From contig HG738137.1 of the NCBI GenBank assembly GCA_000499405.2, positions 12,336,121 through 12,400,120 on the forward strand: DNA of 64,000 bases, written 5' to 3'. Positions 13,501-25,700 of the stretch are shown here, piece by piece. The DNA is from Onchocerca volvulus. Lineage: Eukaryota; Nematoda; Chromadorea; Rhabditida; Onchocercidae. Every line of letters begins with the position of its first letter. Positions within the stretch are counted from its first letter, which is position 1. Both the position numbers and the translations under genes were made by a program. Under the pieces are notes generated by a model. The model ran no database searches and was not told the origin of the DNA. It saw nothing but the letters and a program-made list of their open reading frames with translations.

Positions 13501-16500
13501 ACCATCAAATCTATCATCTCCTCTGCGATAACGATCATCCTGGAGCACAAATATTATAATGCAGTTGGCGCATATATAGAGAACTTTCTTACTACACCTC
13601 TATCGTTTAAAAAAAAAAAAAAAGAAAAAGTTAAAATCGCGAAGCCTTCTTTAGAATCATACTGTAATTTTATTCGAAGACCAGACATATATTTTTTTTA
13701 CTTGCCAAATTCCAGAAAGGGTTATCTTTATGAAAGTATAACCTCGCTTCATATATCTTTTAAGCAAAAAAAAAAAAAAAAAGCGAACCATATTTAAAGT
13801 CAATATAAACAGGAAAAAAAAAACCTGATCAATATCATTGCGATCTCGATTGCCGACATGGGTAGTACTTGCAAGTGGCATTCCAGCAGGTATCGAAGTA
13901 GGGATTTGCGGCGGCATCACATTCAAAAGATTTGGCGGTGGCATATTTGGCGCAAATGCAGCTAATCCACCCGCATTAAGTAACTGAAATAAATAACGAT
14001 TAAAATTTGTATAAATAAATAGGAAGTTAGATATTAACTGAAATACATCACAATCCTGAGATATACTATACTTCTTGAAAAAGATTTATATCGTCGAAAA
14101 TTCCATTTTTATCTGATGATGATGGTCTCTTTATTGTTGACAGTATGATGAAGGATGACCAGAATTGCCCTCTTTCTATATATTGTTTCAAAAAATTTTA
14201 GCATGAAATTCGATTTGCTCATCTTCTCAATTGCCTTTCAAAATTCCATAAAAAGTAAACACAGACATTCATTCTAAACAAGTATAATACTATTTATTTC
14301 ATAACATCTTTACTTTATTCAAATATTACTCTTACTAGATTAGCTAATGCTTTTAAACAATTAATTCCTCTTGTAAACAATAAAAATAGAGGATATGAGG
14401 TCAAGAAAAGACTGGTCCTAAAAAAAACTTACAAACTGCTGCGCTGATCTAGGTGATAACATATTTGTTGCTGTTGGAGGCTGCAATGATTGACCAGGCA
14501 TTGGGATCGAAAGTGGTGGGATAGCGACCATGTTCGCCTGTGGGGCAGTAATTGGATTTAGCGGAATCGTAATTGGAGGTGCTCCTGATTGGGCTGCTAA
14601 TGTATGAACTGCAGGTGGAATAGTTCCCTGTTGTTGTTGCTGTTGTTGTTGTTGTTGTTGTTGCTGTTGTTGGTGGTGTTGTTGCTGTTGTAATTGTTGC
14701 TGTTGCTTAACAGCTTGTACTCTTGCTGCTGCTGCCTGGGATAAAGCCGAAATTCGTTCCGTATGCATACGTTGTATTTCTTCTTTTGTATCCGGCTCTC
14801 GAAGAACTGCTTCAGCCATACTGTTACAGATAATTGCAAGAGTGAATAACGGAATGTATGTATTTGAGTATAATAATTTCGAATGTTTTCAATAAAATGC
14901 CTTTTAAAATTGATTTTGATTATGAAAAAAATCCTTATAAGATCATTTGAGCGCTATGTTCTTTGCAATTAGTTATAGTAACAAACTAACTTAGTTCGCG
15001 CTAATGTTTAATAATCAACCGCTTTTGAAAAAAAAAAAAAAAATTCATTTTTACCGTTTCCTTGATTAAGTCGCACATGAATTGCCTTAATATCTAAGAA
15101 ATCTACTAAGTAAAAAAATGATAAAAGAAACTTTAGCACTACCTATTTTTAGTATAGGCGTTTTGAAAGGTCTTAAACACTTTATAAGTGTATTCCCAGC
15201 CTGCATAGATAAAAACTCAGAAATTTAGGTAAAATTTATAAAGATATAAAGCACATCTCTTCTCCTCAAAACCATATATATATATATATATATATAAGAA
15301 TTTATATAAGAATTCTAAATTATTCATTTCATCATTCTTTCAATCATTGCCAAACTTTAACCTAGTCATTATAACATGTTATTTACATAAAAATTTAGAA
15401 AAATTATTACATAAAAATCATTCAATACCCTATAATTTGTTGTTTCGTTAGTTCAGTAGGTTTTGCTTCTATCTCTAATTTGCGGTTAAAATCGTCGTCA
15501 CCGCTATCATCTTCATCACTGTAATCGAATTCTTTCGAAAGAAGATTCTGAAAAGAATGCATTAAAACACTAACCATTTTATGCATCACTTTGTATACAG
15601 GTAAAAAAAAAAAATTTATAGTAATGATATCGAACAGCACTGCTAAAGTATTCGATAAAGAATAATAGTTTTTGACAATAAAATAGCTAATTCTATATTT
15701 CATTAGTAGCAGAATTCACTTCCAAAGATTATTAATAATGACCAATAAAAGTATTTACTTACCTAAGAATTACCAACAAAAGGTAAAGTGATGAGCCAGA
15801 TAACAATATTAGAAAAAAATTTATAGAAAAACGAAAAATCCTGTCCAAACCTTAATGTTTCCCTGCCTTCTCGAATCCAATTCTCGACGTTCAATAAGCT
15901 TGTCATTGACTAATTTGTTAACTTTCTGCAGCAACGATGAGTCGGATGTAAACATTCCGCCAAGATCCAAACCCATTGTAGTTAGCATCGCAAGTGTTTC
16001 ACGCTCACTTACACCTCCTTCTATAGCATCATCACTTGGCTCACGTACAGGCAGAGGTGGTGTACGTGATCGATTCCCCTAAAATTTGCAATGAACTATC
16101 GAAGTTCTTCAAAAAGTTTTTTTCAAATACTGCTTAAATTATACCTTTCACAATTGACAGCGGCTGTGAATTAAAAAAACAGATATGATGAGATGAACAA
16201 AAAATCATCGTGCTTGGACAATAAAATTTTAGAGAACCAATAGAAATTTATCTATTCAAGTAATAATTTATTCGAAATTAAAGGTTTTCTTCTTTTAGAT
16301 GCAATCTTATTTTAATGAAAAAATATCTCGAACATACAGATGATGGAACATGTGATTCTACTACTTTTCGTTTATCACCACGACCATGGACGCGACTGTA
16401 TATCGAAAAATCTGCTTGATCGCCTTTTACGCTTTTTTCTACAACCACAACATCAATTTCTGCAAAATATTCTCATTGGCTTTCAGAATTTCATTCTACA

Positions 16501-18194
16501 ATTGGCAAACTTAAAACGTTTATTTTTTAATATTTTCCGCTTATTAGCAGGATTCTTTTTTTGACAATTTTTTTACCTTATCCGTCAGAGACACAGGGTT
16601 CTAAGGAATGTGTGCCACATGATAATGAAATTAAAGCCTAGCAGTTCCCTCTCTGCTGTTCTTTCTTGGACGACATAACATAACGAAGAGTAACTGTATA
16701 ATACGCTGAACTTCGATGATTAAAACTCTAGAAGAAATAATAACCGAAAAAAAAAAAAAAAAAAAAAGAAACCAAGTCCATGAACATCCCGGCAGTATTC
16801 CAACCATGGTCGTAACTTTGCTGTATCGAATATTTCATGACTTTTCCATAAATTCAAAACTCGAACTACTTTCAACTATAAGCAACACAGCTGGGAATTA
16901 TCATGAATATGGGATAAAGCAAAAACAATAATTTTATGATATATAACAGCTTAGTAATTAGAAAAAGAAAACTTGTCGAGCAATCTGACAAAAACTTCAA
17001 TCTAGAGAAAAATTTCAACCGGTTGTGCAAAAGTCTAACAACAGAGATAAAAAGAAAAGAGCATCATATGCAGTAAAATACTTTGTGTTGTTAAATTACT
17101 GGTTAAAAAAGAAATTGAAAATCCATGAATACCTTATCATCTGCCTTACAGTTCAATAAATTCGAAAGAGTTGCTTGCATATTGATCGCAAAACGTGGGC
17201 CAAAAACATCTTTATCCTTGAATTGGTGACGCGATTGTCGTATTATAGAATCGATACAGTACAGGCCAGGTATCTTATATTCCGCTTTACACTGGAAATA
17301 AAAATACCCAATTAACAAGGAGATTGAAAACATTAATTCATCTAGCGAAGAAAAGTAGATGATTAGTTATAATCAACAGTTCAGATTGCATTCATCATTC
17401 GATCTACTAAATTTCGCATTCACTTTGTAACTCTTTAACATATCAATTATTACAAGAGAAAGATGATTGGAAAACAAAAATATGTCATTCTTTTCCTTAT
17501 CTTTCTTTTTACTATTAAAATATTTCCATGATGAATTTTCATTAAAAACTTCGGATTCTATTACCTTCATCAAAAATTTTTCAACTCCAAAGACGACATG
17601 CTTGTAATATTTAATAGCTTTCATTGCTGCTTTTGTGATATCCACAATCTTTTTCTTACTTATTGGTGGTCGTAATTCATAAAGAGATACCAACTGAAAG
17701 ATATTGTTCATTTCAAATCATTATGCTATTATTAATTCATAAAATTGTTAATTCAATCCTAATATCCACTAAAAATCCTTTTATTATAACTAAAGTATCT
17801 TTAGAGTCGATTTGATAAATTATAACTATATTTTTCCTGATTTATAGGGTTAAGGCTTGAATCACATAATCAATCCTCTTATCTCATGTCTTATGAACAA
17901 GAAAAGGAGAAAATTATAAATTTGAGATGATTCTGTGAACAGTCTTAGTATAATATAATGTAACAATATGTTCTCTTATAGTACCGTAGGGGGTGATGTA
18001 TCATGCTCGTATTGTGAAATTGTGATTAATCAAGATACTATTTGGATGTCAATATAATCCGTTTTGATACTATAAGCAAAACTTAATTCCTTCTGTTTTC
18101 ATATCATTACTGGTAGTAGCTTATCGATAGCTTATTGAAATACAGAATAATATCATACCTCAGCATTAAATGCTCTTACAACCTCGGTCTCCAT
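7520..18194 (-). CDS. SCAF4/SCAF8-like CTD-interacting RNA-binding protein
   Basis: Twenty-three exons, all in phase, give about 1,084 aa: 18159-18194, 17565-17693, 17133-17291, 16773-16875, 16338-16459, 15851-16078, 15429-15547, 14433-14820, 13825-13983, 13406-13539, 13063-13267, 12701-12770, 12085-12296, 11727-11892, 11465-11587, 11039-11235, 10464-10506, 10072-10180, 9854-9911, 9627-9732, 9007-9159, 8363-8532, 7520-7585. Residues 1-142 are a CTD-interaction domain (ITKAAMKAIKYYKHVV, IPGLYCIDSIIRQSRHQF, VLNLWKSHEIF). LLSKEFDYSDED lies near residue 260, poly-Q near 337-363, and an Arg/Asp/Ser-rich region at 482-594. An RRM follows from about 620 (RNP2 LWLGRI, RNP1 RACAYVTM), then YAEYWDPDRGYSLIPH, a block typical of SCAF4/8. 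The C-terminus is Pro/Gly-rich, then acidic. In animals this family binds phosphorylated RNA polymerase II CTD and prevents early termination. Start: ATG opening METEVVRAFNAE, as in the vertebrate proteins. Confidence 0.93.
14072..14128 (-). CDS. Possible cassette exon of the SCAF-like gene
   Basis: Nineteen open codons (RPSSSDKNGIFDDINLFQE) are flanked by an AAAG acceptor and a GTATAG donor. Length is divisible by three and both neighbours join in phase 0, so the exon could be included or skipped without shifting the frame. It lies in the intron between the poly-Q exon (14433-14820) and the next exon (13825-13983). The acceptor lacks a strong pyrimidine tract, so this may be weakly used or a chance open stretch. 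Confidence 0.38.
14630..14710 (-). repeat. Poly-glutamine tract (CAA/CAG) in coding exon
   Basis: A mixed CAA/CAG run encodes about 24 Gln, with two His near its start. Mixed codons usually mean a selected, fairly stable tract and not a fresh expansion. Confidence 0.9.
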
Positions 18195-18528
18195 TGTTTC
18201 GTTCACTCTTCTTTAATTTAAATCAATAGATTCAACTATTCATTAAAACTAAAAAATATTTCTGATGGATATAATTGTTCTTCCTGAAATTAAATATTAA
18301 ATTAATTTTTAAACATTCATTCTAACATATTTCATAATATTCATAATATCGAAATCCACAAACATCAATTCATTAATAAACAATGAAGATTATGGTTATT
18401 AATTAAAAACAAGCCAAATAAATTTTAAAAAAAAGATCCAAGCAAATCTTTAACAAAAAATCCGACCAAAATATTATGCTAAGCAAATACGAAATCATAA
18501 AGATGCAACGAAAAAACGACATCTCCCT

Positions 18529-18550
18529 GACCGGAACAACCTTTCCGGTC
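18529..18550. promoter_or_regulatory. Perfect GC-rich palindrome upstream of the SCAF-like gene
   Basis: GACCGGAA, a six-base loop, then TTCCGGTC. The eight-base arms are perfect and GC-rich in an AT-rich flank, 335 bases above the start codon. It could be a dimeric factor site or an RNA hairpin in an upstream leader. Function is not shown. Confidence 0.4.
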
Positions 18551-18959
18551 TGTTGCCAAACCGTAAAATAAGTTTTATTTCAGACCATGCCAGGATCTGT
18601 ATGAAATTCGGTTGGATCATAAGAATTTAGAGCTTGAGATTAATTAGAAATTAAAAATTGAATCAAGTAGGGACTTTTTTTTACGATCATTGTTTTTTAA
18701 ATAGAAATTGTTATTGGAACACTTATTTGACGTAAGAATTTACTTCTTGTAAACGTGATGCGATTTCCGGATAACTTTTGAAACGTTTGATAAGAAAGAT
18801 TAGAATTGAATTTAAAAGAGTTAGAAAGATATGAAAGAAATATCTTAAAATATATTATCCATTGCTTAATATAAACATTTCACATGACAAACATGCTTAA
18901 TATGTTAGATTCTCTTGTAAATAAATATACAGTACACTGATTTGCTATTATATGTTTAA

Positions 18960-19205
18960 TATCTCACCACCGTATCCAATAATACATACTGTATGGCACA
19001 ATATACACTACAATATATACTAATCAGTAACATATACTGTATTAATGAATACTACACCACCAATATAACCGAATAATATATGATATATTACAATAGATAT
19101 ACCGTATGGACAATTGATATAAAATATATCTAACAGTTGATATACCGTAATTGATGTGCCATATGGACAGTAACATATACAGTATACTGTGTTACTTGTA
19201 TTACA
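18960..19205. repeat. Degenerate repeat rich in ATACnGTAT palindromes
   Basis: TACTGTA or TACCGTA recurs about seven times, often inside GATATACCGTATGGACA or a relative of it. This looks like an eroded tandem array with short hairpin-forming cores. Confidence 0.5.
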
Positions 19206-20140
19206 GGAGTGATTTTGCTTTATGATTAATATGGTAAATCCATTTTCTATATAAACACACATTATATTATATTATGCGTATATTAATGCTATATTTGTAT
19301 ACATATGCTATTCGATATATGTAAATCTTTTGCATATTACATGTTGCATGTGAATGATATGGTACATTTGGCACGGTAATGAATCATTTCTAAAAATATT
19401 TGGTACTGTGATTTAAGCTTTTGACTTAAAGGACGTATGGACTTCTAATTCTGTGATAAGTGTGTGATAATTTTTGAAATAATATCAATTCGGTAACTTT
19501 ACTCATCACTCGATTAAATAGAAATAAGCTATTAATAGTATAAATTTATAAGACAGATAATTATTGGATGAACTATTCAGTAATCATCTGTCATACAGTA
19601 GCTTATAATCAAAATTAACTTTTTATTTTGCCTAATCTCTTTTATTTGTTGTAAGTTAGGAACTAATCGTGTTATATTGGATATGAATATTTATGAAATT
19701 ATCGATTTAAAATAGTTATTTAAAATTAAATTAATCGTGATCTAAATCTCAGACTTTTTATCTAAACAATAAAAACAATTTTTTATATTGGAATGATTAA
19801 TCGAGAATATTGAATGTTTGTTTTATGAAGCAAAAAACTCATCTTTTTTTTTTCCGAAAACTTATAATTTTTTTCTTCCTAATTTTTCGTTATCTTGAAG
19901 TAATTTCAGGTGGTAGATTAATGTGATAGATTAGTGGTAGATTCAATGTTTGTAAAATTGACTAATTTTAAATTTTGAATATTATAATGATTGCTTGTAA
20001 AGCTTCTAAGGTTCGATTTTTGTTTGCTTAGATTGAGGATGATTTTGTTCAATCCACGAATCAAATTTCTGCTATACTAGTTTTAAAGAACTAAACATTC
20101 GATATTTCAACTTCCCAGTGATATTCATAGCAACTATCGT

Positions 20141-20270
20141 ATATTTCGATTTTCGAGTACTATTCATAATCAAAAATTGTTATAACTTACCTATTTCAAC
20201 TTTATATTTCGATTTTCGAGTGTTATTCATAATCAATAATTGTTATAAATTACCTATTTCGACATCGAGT
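20141..20270. repeat. Direct tandem repeat, two copies of about 63 bp
   Basis: The unit beginning TATATTTCGATTTTCGAGT is followed in both copies by TATTCATAATCAA, ATTGTTATAA and TTACCTATTTC, with only a few differences. Confidence 0.75.
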
Positions 20271-20729
20271 AAACCCTGCACCAAAGAATAAAACTTTTCT
20301 AGTAAATATTGTCTGTCATAGCCAATCAAAAAAAAATATTTTCACAATAATACTAATTGCTTCTTCTGTTTTTATTTAATTATTCCCCGCGAATTCTCGT
20401 GTAATTTCTCGGATTCCCGACCGGACCAGAATATTATTTCGAGGAAAAAGCGAACAATATGCGCATGATTCGGAGATGAATATGAAATGAGGTGTTTGTT
20501 AAAAGTAGTTGGTGTCTCGTTCATCACTTTAGCAACAAAAAACATTTATAGTGATGAGAGAGTATTGTCTGTATCTCTACCATAAACAACTTAATGTTCG
20601 ATGCATTAGTTCGCTTATTCAGTATATAACTCGTCGCCTAGCGCCAGCAAGTGTGGTGATAAGGTAACATAAGGAGTAACCCACGGGCATTTAATTGCTC
20701 ATTGGTACTGCTCCTGGGAAGGTCTGAGA

Positions 20730-20955
20730 TCAGGTCTCGATCCAATTTGGGTGATCGTATCCTCTAGCGGGGGAACGACGTGAAACGCCGTGGTACCGTA
20801 CCAGAAACTTGTCCTCGGTATCAAACATCCTGAAGTACAAGACGGTTTATACCTTACCTTTCATAGGTAAGAAACCTGATACGTTCGTGGTGATGGTACT
20901 GAGTTTGAACCACGGTACTAGTACTAGCTGTGCTGAGTGCGATTGTTACACGCAT
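20730..20955 (-). CDS. Unrecognised 59-aa protein gene in a GC-rich island (two exons)
   Basis: Exon 1 is 20876-20955 and exon 2 is 20730-20829. The 46-base intron has donor GTTTCT and acceptor TACTTCAG. The frame joins at AG|G and gives 59 aa: the start is MRVTIALSTAST, the middle holds VVQTQYHHHERIR and MFDTEDKFLVRYHG, and the end is GYDHPNWIET. There is no signal peptide or membrane segment. The mixed composition with Trp, His, Pro and Asp is unlike translated spacer. The region has a clearly higher GC content than its surroundings. It lies 2.5 kb above the SCAF-like gene on the same strand. Family unknown. A structured non-coding RNA cannot be excluded, because the island extends beyond the stop to about 20640 and contains short inverted repeats. 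Confidence 0.5.
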
Positions 20956-22713
20956 ATAAATGTGAACTCAATTCAGACTACTCTCTCGCCACACCTGACT
21001 TTTCGAAATTTTACTTCGAATTAAATTTGAATTAATACAATGCAATCCATTTTTTTCGATTACCGGACGTTTTTCATTTCTTTTCATTACTTTGAAATTA
21101 TTGATAGCAGTTTGATATAATTTATCTGACGTTTTAATTCTTTCTTTCTCATTAATTTTGTGGCCATATTCCATTGAATTATCATCACTCAAAAATGCAT
21201 AGTTGATTTACTCATCAAATAAATTAGGTTATTTACAAATAAAACACGTTGTTTACTTTTAATCTTTCTTAATTATTCTTATTTTTCAAGCAGCTGGAGC
21301 ATTCTGACTGATAAGCGCCATCAATTGTATTTTCTCGTGACAAATGCTAAAATTTTATATTCTATTCATGCTTAATTAAATGGAAATAAATTTTGATTAC
21401 TTTCATATGGATAGATTTACAAAACTGGTCATCGATTATTTGTCACACGACATAAACACAAATAACACATATACATACACACATCCATACACACATACTC
21501 ATAGAGTGAGAGAGAGAAAGAGAGAAAAGAGAAGATTGGTTTGCAGAAATAAGATATATAAATAACAATGGATACAAATAATGAATAAAATATGAATGAA
21601 AAACACAATATATGAGAATATATGAATGAAAAATTCAATAATTAAAGAGAGAAGAAATGATAATCGTGAATCTTTCCAATGTACATCTTAAGTAGGAGTC
21701 GCACAAACTACAAACTATGATGCAATACATAGCTTATGAAGCATACTTATGAAATATTATATGAAAAAAAGAAAAAAAAATGAAACTAAACAATTAGGAA
21801 CCGCAGAAATAAGGAGAGAGATCGCACAATTATATTTTCGATGGAAATACTAATAGTACATTCAGTAGTTGTAGAAATAAAAAAATTAAGCGAATATCTT
21901 GCTCAAACAATAAAAAATTGAAAATTGAAATAAATGCCAAACCAATACTACTATTCACCGTATATGCAATGCAAGAACATTAAAGCAGCATAAAACCGTA
22001 ATATGCATAGCGAATAACTACTATTCTGCTATAGCAACTTCGAATAAAACTTGGAATTATTAGAAAGCGAAAAAATGAAAAATTATTCTTTGATGCTACA
22101 AAAATAATAATCATTCTTCATCTCATTAAATAACCTATAGTCAGATCAAACGAAAAAAAGAATAAAACAATTGAGTTCAAGAAAAAAATATAAAGTACTA
22201 CATCACTAGTATATGATATGGTATTATCAGTTAATTTAAATAATTTGGGGGTATTACTATTAGCTATACTTTTCCATTTGTAAGTTTTAAATTGACAAAA
22301 AACTATTCGAATAATAGCATTACTTAATGAAACAATATTGAAATATATTGAAAGAAATATTCCTGAACACATACAATCATGGACTGAAAAATGAATTAAT
22401 CTGTTGTGTACAATATTTCAATATTAGTAATACGTTCGTACTGTCATCATGGATCATATGATTAATCCTGTTCATACTGTCAGCCAAGTTAGAATAATAA
22501 CTTATCATCAAAGTGAATTCCAATCTCATAGGCTAAGTACTACAAATTATAGTAAAATATATGAACTATTCTATGTATTAATTAATGATATATTTACTAA
22601 TATTGTTTTTTGTAAAAGAATATAAACAGGACTTATAAATGAGTAATTAGGAGATTAAGTATGAAATTCATATTGATAAAATCGAAAAAACTGTTGGTCA
22701 ATTGAATGTCAAT
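20956..22713. other. Spacer between the 59-aa gene and the NDRG gene
   Basis: AT-rich, with a short CA-rich tract (about 21460-21500) next to a GA-rich tract (21508-21532). No convincing exon was found. Confidence 0.5.
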
Positions 22714-25700
22714 TCAATTTGTTTCACTCACATTTTCCAGTATCGTTACCGTATCATCACCTGCATCAGTTGCATGTATCGAAATTTTGCGCACCATATC
22801 CTGTACATTTGTGGTGGGTACTGAAAAAAATATAATGGAAATATGAATAAATAACTATAATAGAAGGTAAAGAAAGTAAAATGATGAATGAAAAAAGGAA
22901 AATAATTTATCCCGCCAATATTTGATATGGTGGGCAACACTGAACAAATTCTCATCATCAAATATTCACTAGATAATAAATATCAAATGAAATGGTCATT
23001 CGATTAAACAGTTGAATATAATTATTACATTGCTTCTGTAATGTGTATCTTCATAATTCACAGTTATTGCTAGTAAATACGTTTAAATATGATCAATACA
23101 GCTATTTAATGCAATAATGTTGGTAAAATTCAAAAAATCCGAAAAAAAAAGCAAGAAGAAAGAGAAATTCAAGAAATATTTCTAAATGGATGATTTGGCG
23201 ACCAAAATAGATTGCCAAATCATCCATTTAGAAATATTTTCTGTTTTTTTTTTTCGGATTTTTTGAATTTTACCAACATTATTGCAATAAATAGTTGTAT
23301 TGATCAAAAGCCTGAGTACTAAGCACTAACCAAAACCACGTCCTTGTAAAAACAAAATAATTGCTTGCGCCACACCCTCCGGTTTATCATCCAGAACAAG
23401 TCCACCTGATCCCGAAAGCTGGAAAGTTATCCGTATTCTAACATTCGAATAGTGAAAAAAAGTTTCGAATATGTTGAAGCACTATGTTAAAATGAATGTT
23501 CAAACACAAGAAGTTTCGTTTGAGATTTCATCACGATTTTTATATCAGAAGGAAATTACAAACATTCCGATCTTTAATCCTTCGATGAGTGACTACTCAA
23601 CAGATAGGAAATATTACGAGACAAGGAAGTGGTACATTAGTTAAATAAGATAAAAATGATCGAAAGTTTGCATAATTCATCAATCAATCGATAACAGATA
23701 TCATCAATATATAAAATGGGAAATGGCAATGAATATAGCACTGACCTTGAGCCACTCTGAATCTGCTGGGTTCAAGCGAGCATTTAATTCCACCGAATCC
23801 GCAACAAATGCAGAATCAGCACCTACAATTTGCAGAACAGGTACGTTCAACTTCGGGCCCGTTGTACCATCACGCGAAATAGCTATCGGTGTTCGACTGG
23901 AAATAATCGTTTAATTACTAAAGATGGAAAATGTATACTTAACAATATTTGTTTTGATTGAAACCATTAAGCACACAAGTCACACAAAGCAATAAATTTT
24001 GTAATTTTTTGCTCCTCGTTTCAAAACATACTTCAAATAAGCTTCGATGAAAGCGGCCAAATTCTTCGGATTCGGAAGATGTTGCAAATACGCACGGTAA
24101 CGACGAACAGTATCGGGAGGATTTAACGTGACATGATTCCCGAAATGATGCCACAACAAATAGTCAACCGTAAAATTTGTCATCCCACGTGTACGCAACG
24201 ATCGCATATTAATCTAAAAAAAAAAAAAAAAATAACAAGTCAGAATAACAAAAAATATAATAAAAAAAAAAATTGGAAACAAATTAGAATCCATCAAAGA
24301 AATTTTATAAATCGTACTAGATAATTCAAAATCGTTGCAAAAAATAAAGGAAAATATTATTTTATCAAATCATTCAATTGAAATCTATTGATAACATATG
24401 AATATTGTTCATATCATATAAGTAACAATTAATCACATATGAATGTGACTGAAATCAATATCACATGAGTATAGTTATGAATTTAAACATTTCACAAATT
24501 ATAAATAATAAACCTGTTGATAGAACCACTCGATCCAACCTGCACTTGTTGCCACACAATTGACCAGTATTAATGCGTCCATCTTTGATTGATTTTGGAG
24601 CTAAAATACATCAGGTAATTTTATTAGTTAGAAACAGCAAATAATAAAGCTTCTAATAAACTCTTCAGCATCAATAAGCATTGCCGATTATCTTTATGAT
24701 AACGAACTTGAGATATCAATACTTTGAGATATTAATTCAGTTCATTTGATATTTCAACAAAAATGGAGCAAATACGACTAAAGATATCACTGTTAAAACC
24801 AACGGAATCGAAATAGACGGATAATGACTAACAAAATCTATTCGAGATTATTAAAAGATCAAAACATATTTCAAATTGAATTTCATTTCAAAATCAATCA
24901 GGAGACTAAATAATGTGGATGTTAGCAGCTATAGAAGGATAGCAGAACGTTACCTGAGAAGTGAAGACATGAAAAAGACATTAAAAATATCCAAAACAAA
25001 AATAATAAAACTAACAGCATAGCGTAACATGACATTAGCACCCATACCCACTCCTAAGCCAATGAATTCTCGAATTCTGAAATGAAATCTTGAAGGAACT
25101 GATACAGCAAAATGTTAAAATATTCGCCTTTTTTTTTTTATCGAATTCTAAGAAAAGAAATTTCGTATTGAGTAACAGTAAAATATTAGCAATTAATTAC
25201 CCGAAATGTTCCACACAATTATCAACAATCTGAACGAGGCCATCCATTGTCGGATAGACATAGCTAAAAAAAAAAAAAAACGATCTTTTTATTCTCGAAA
25301 TTTTTCAGTGAATTAATGAATTCAATTAATTATCAGCTTGATATTTTATCAATGATATTGCCTATTTAAGAGATGAGTGTTATGGTCTTCACTATTTTGA
25401 TAAGTTATGATACATAAAACAGGTTAAAGAAGTTATTTTTTTTTTATCCAATAGGAATGGATTAGAGAGAAATGTAAGATAAGTTCATTTAGATGGCTTT
25501 TTAAGTATAGTGATACAAATGGTGATCTAAACAATGCAGAAAAGAGACCAAGCAGATTAAAACAATACATTTATCAATATAGGTGATACCAAAAAAATTG
25601 ATTGATCAGATAAAAAAGTCTTTTATAAAGAATAAATGCATGTTTATACTATCATTATGCTGTCATTTAGCTGGCCTATTTTACTAGAACATCTAAGAAG

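Larger units (their letters stand above)
18195..20640. other. 5' flank of the SCAF-like gene and spacer
   Basis: No further exon was seen. It contains a perfect short palindrome at 18529-18550, a block rich in TACTGTA/TACCGTA motifs at 18960-19200, and a two-copy direct repeat at 20141-20270. Any promoter of the SCAF-like gene should be in the first few hundred bases, but I see no recognisable core element. Confidence 0.5.

Noticed and set aside
16340..16564. 74-codon + strand frame
   Set aside because: Overlaps SCAF-like exon 5 in antisense; the rest is intron.
20640..20960. SRP, RNase P or 5S/spliced-leader RNA gene in the GC island
   Set aside because: I could not match conserved blocks of any of these RNAs on either strand; an unknown RNA remains possible.
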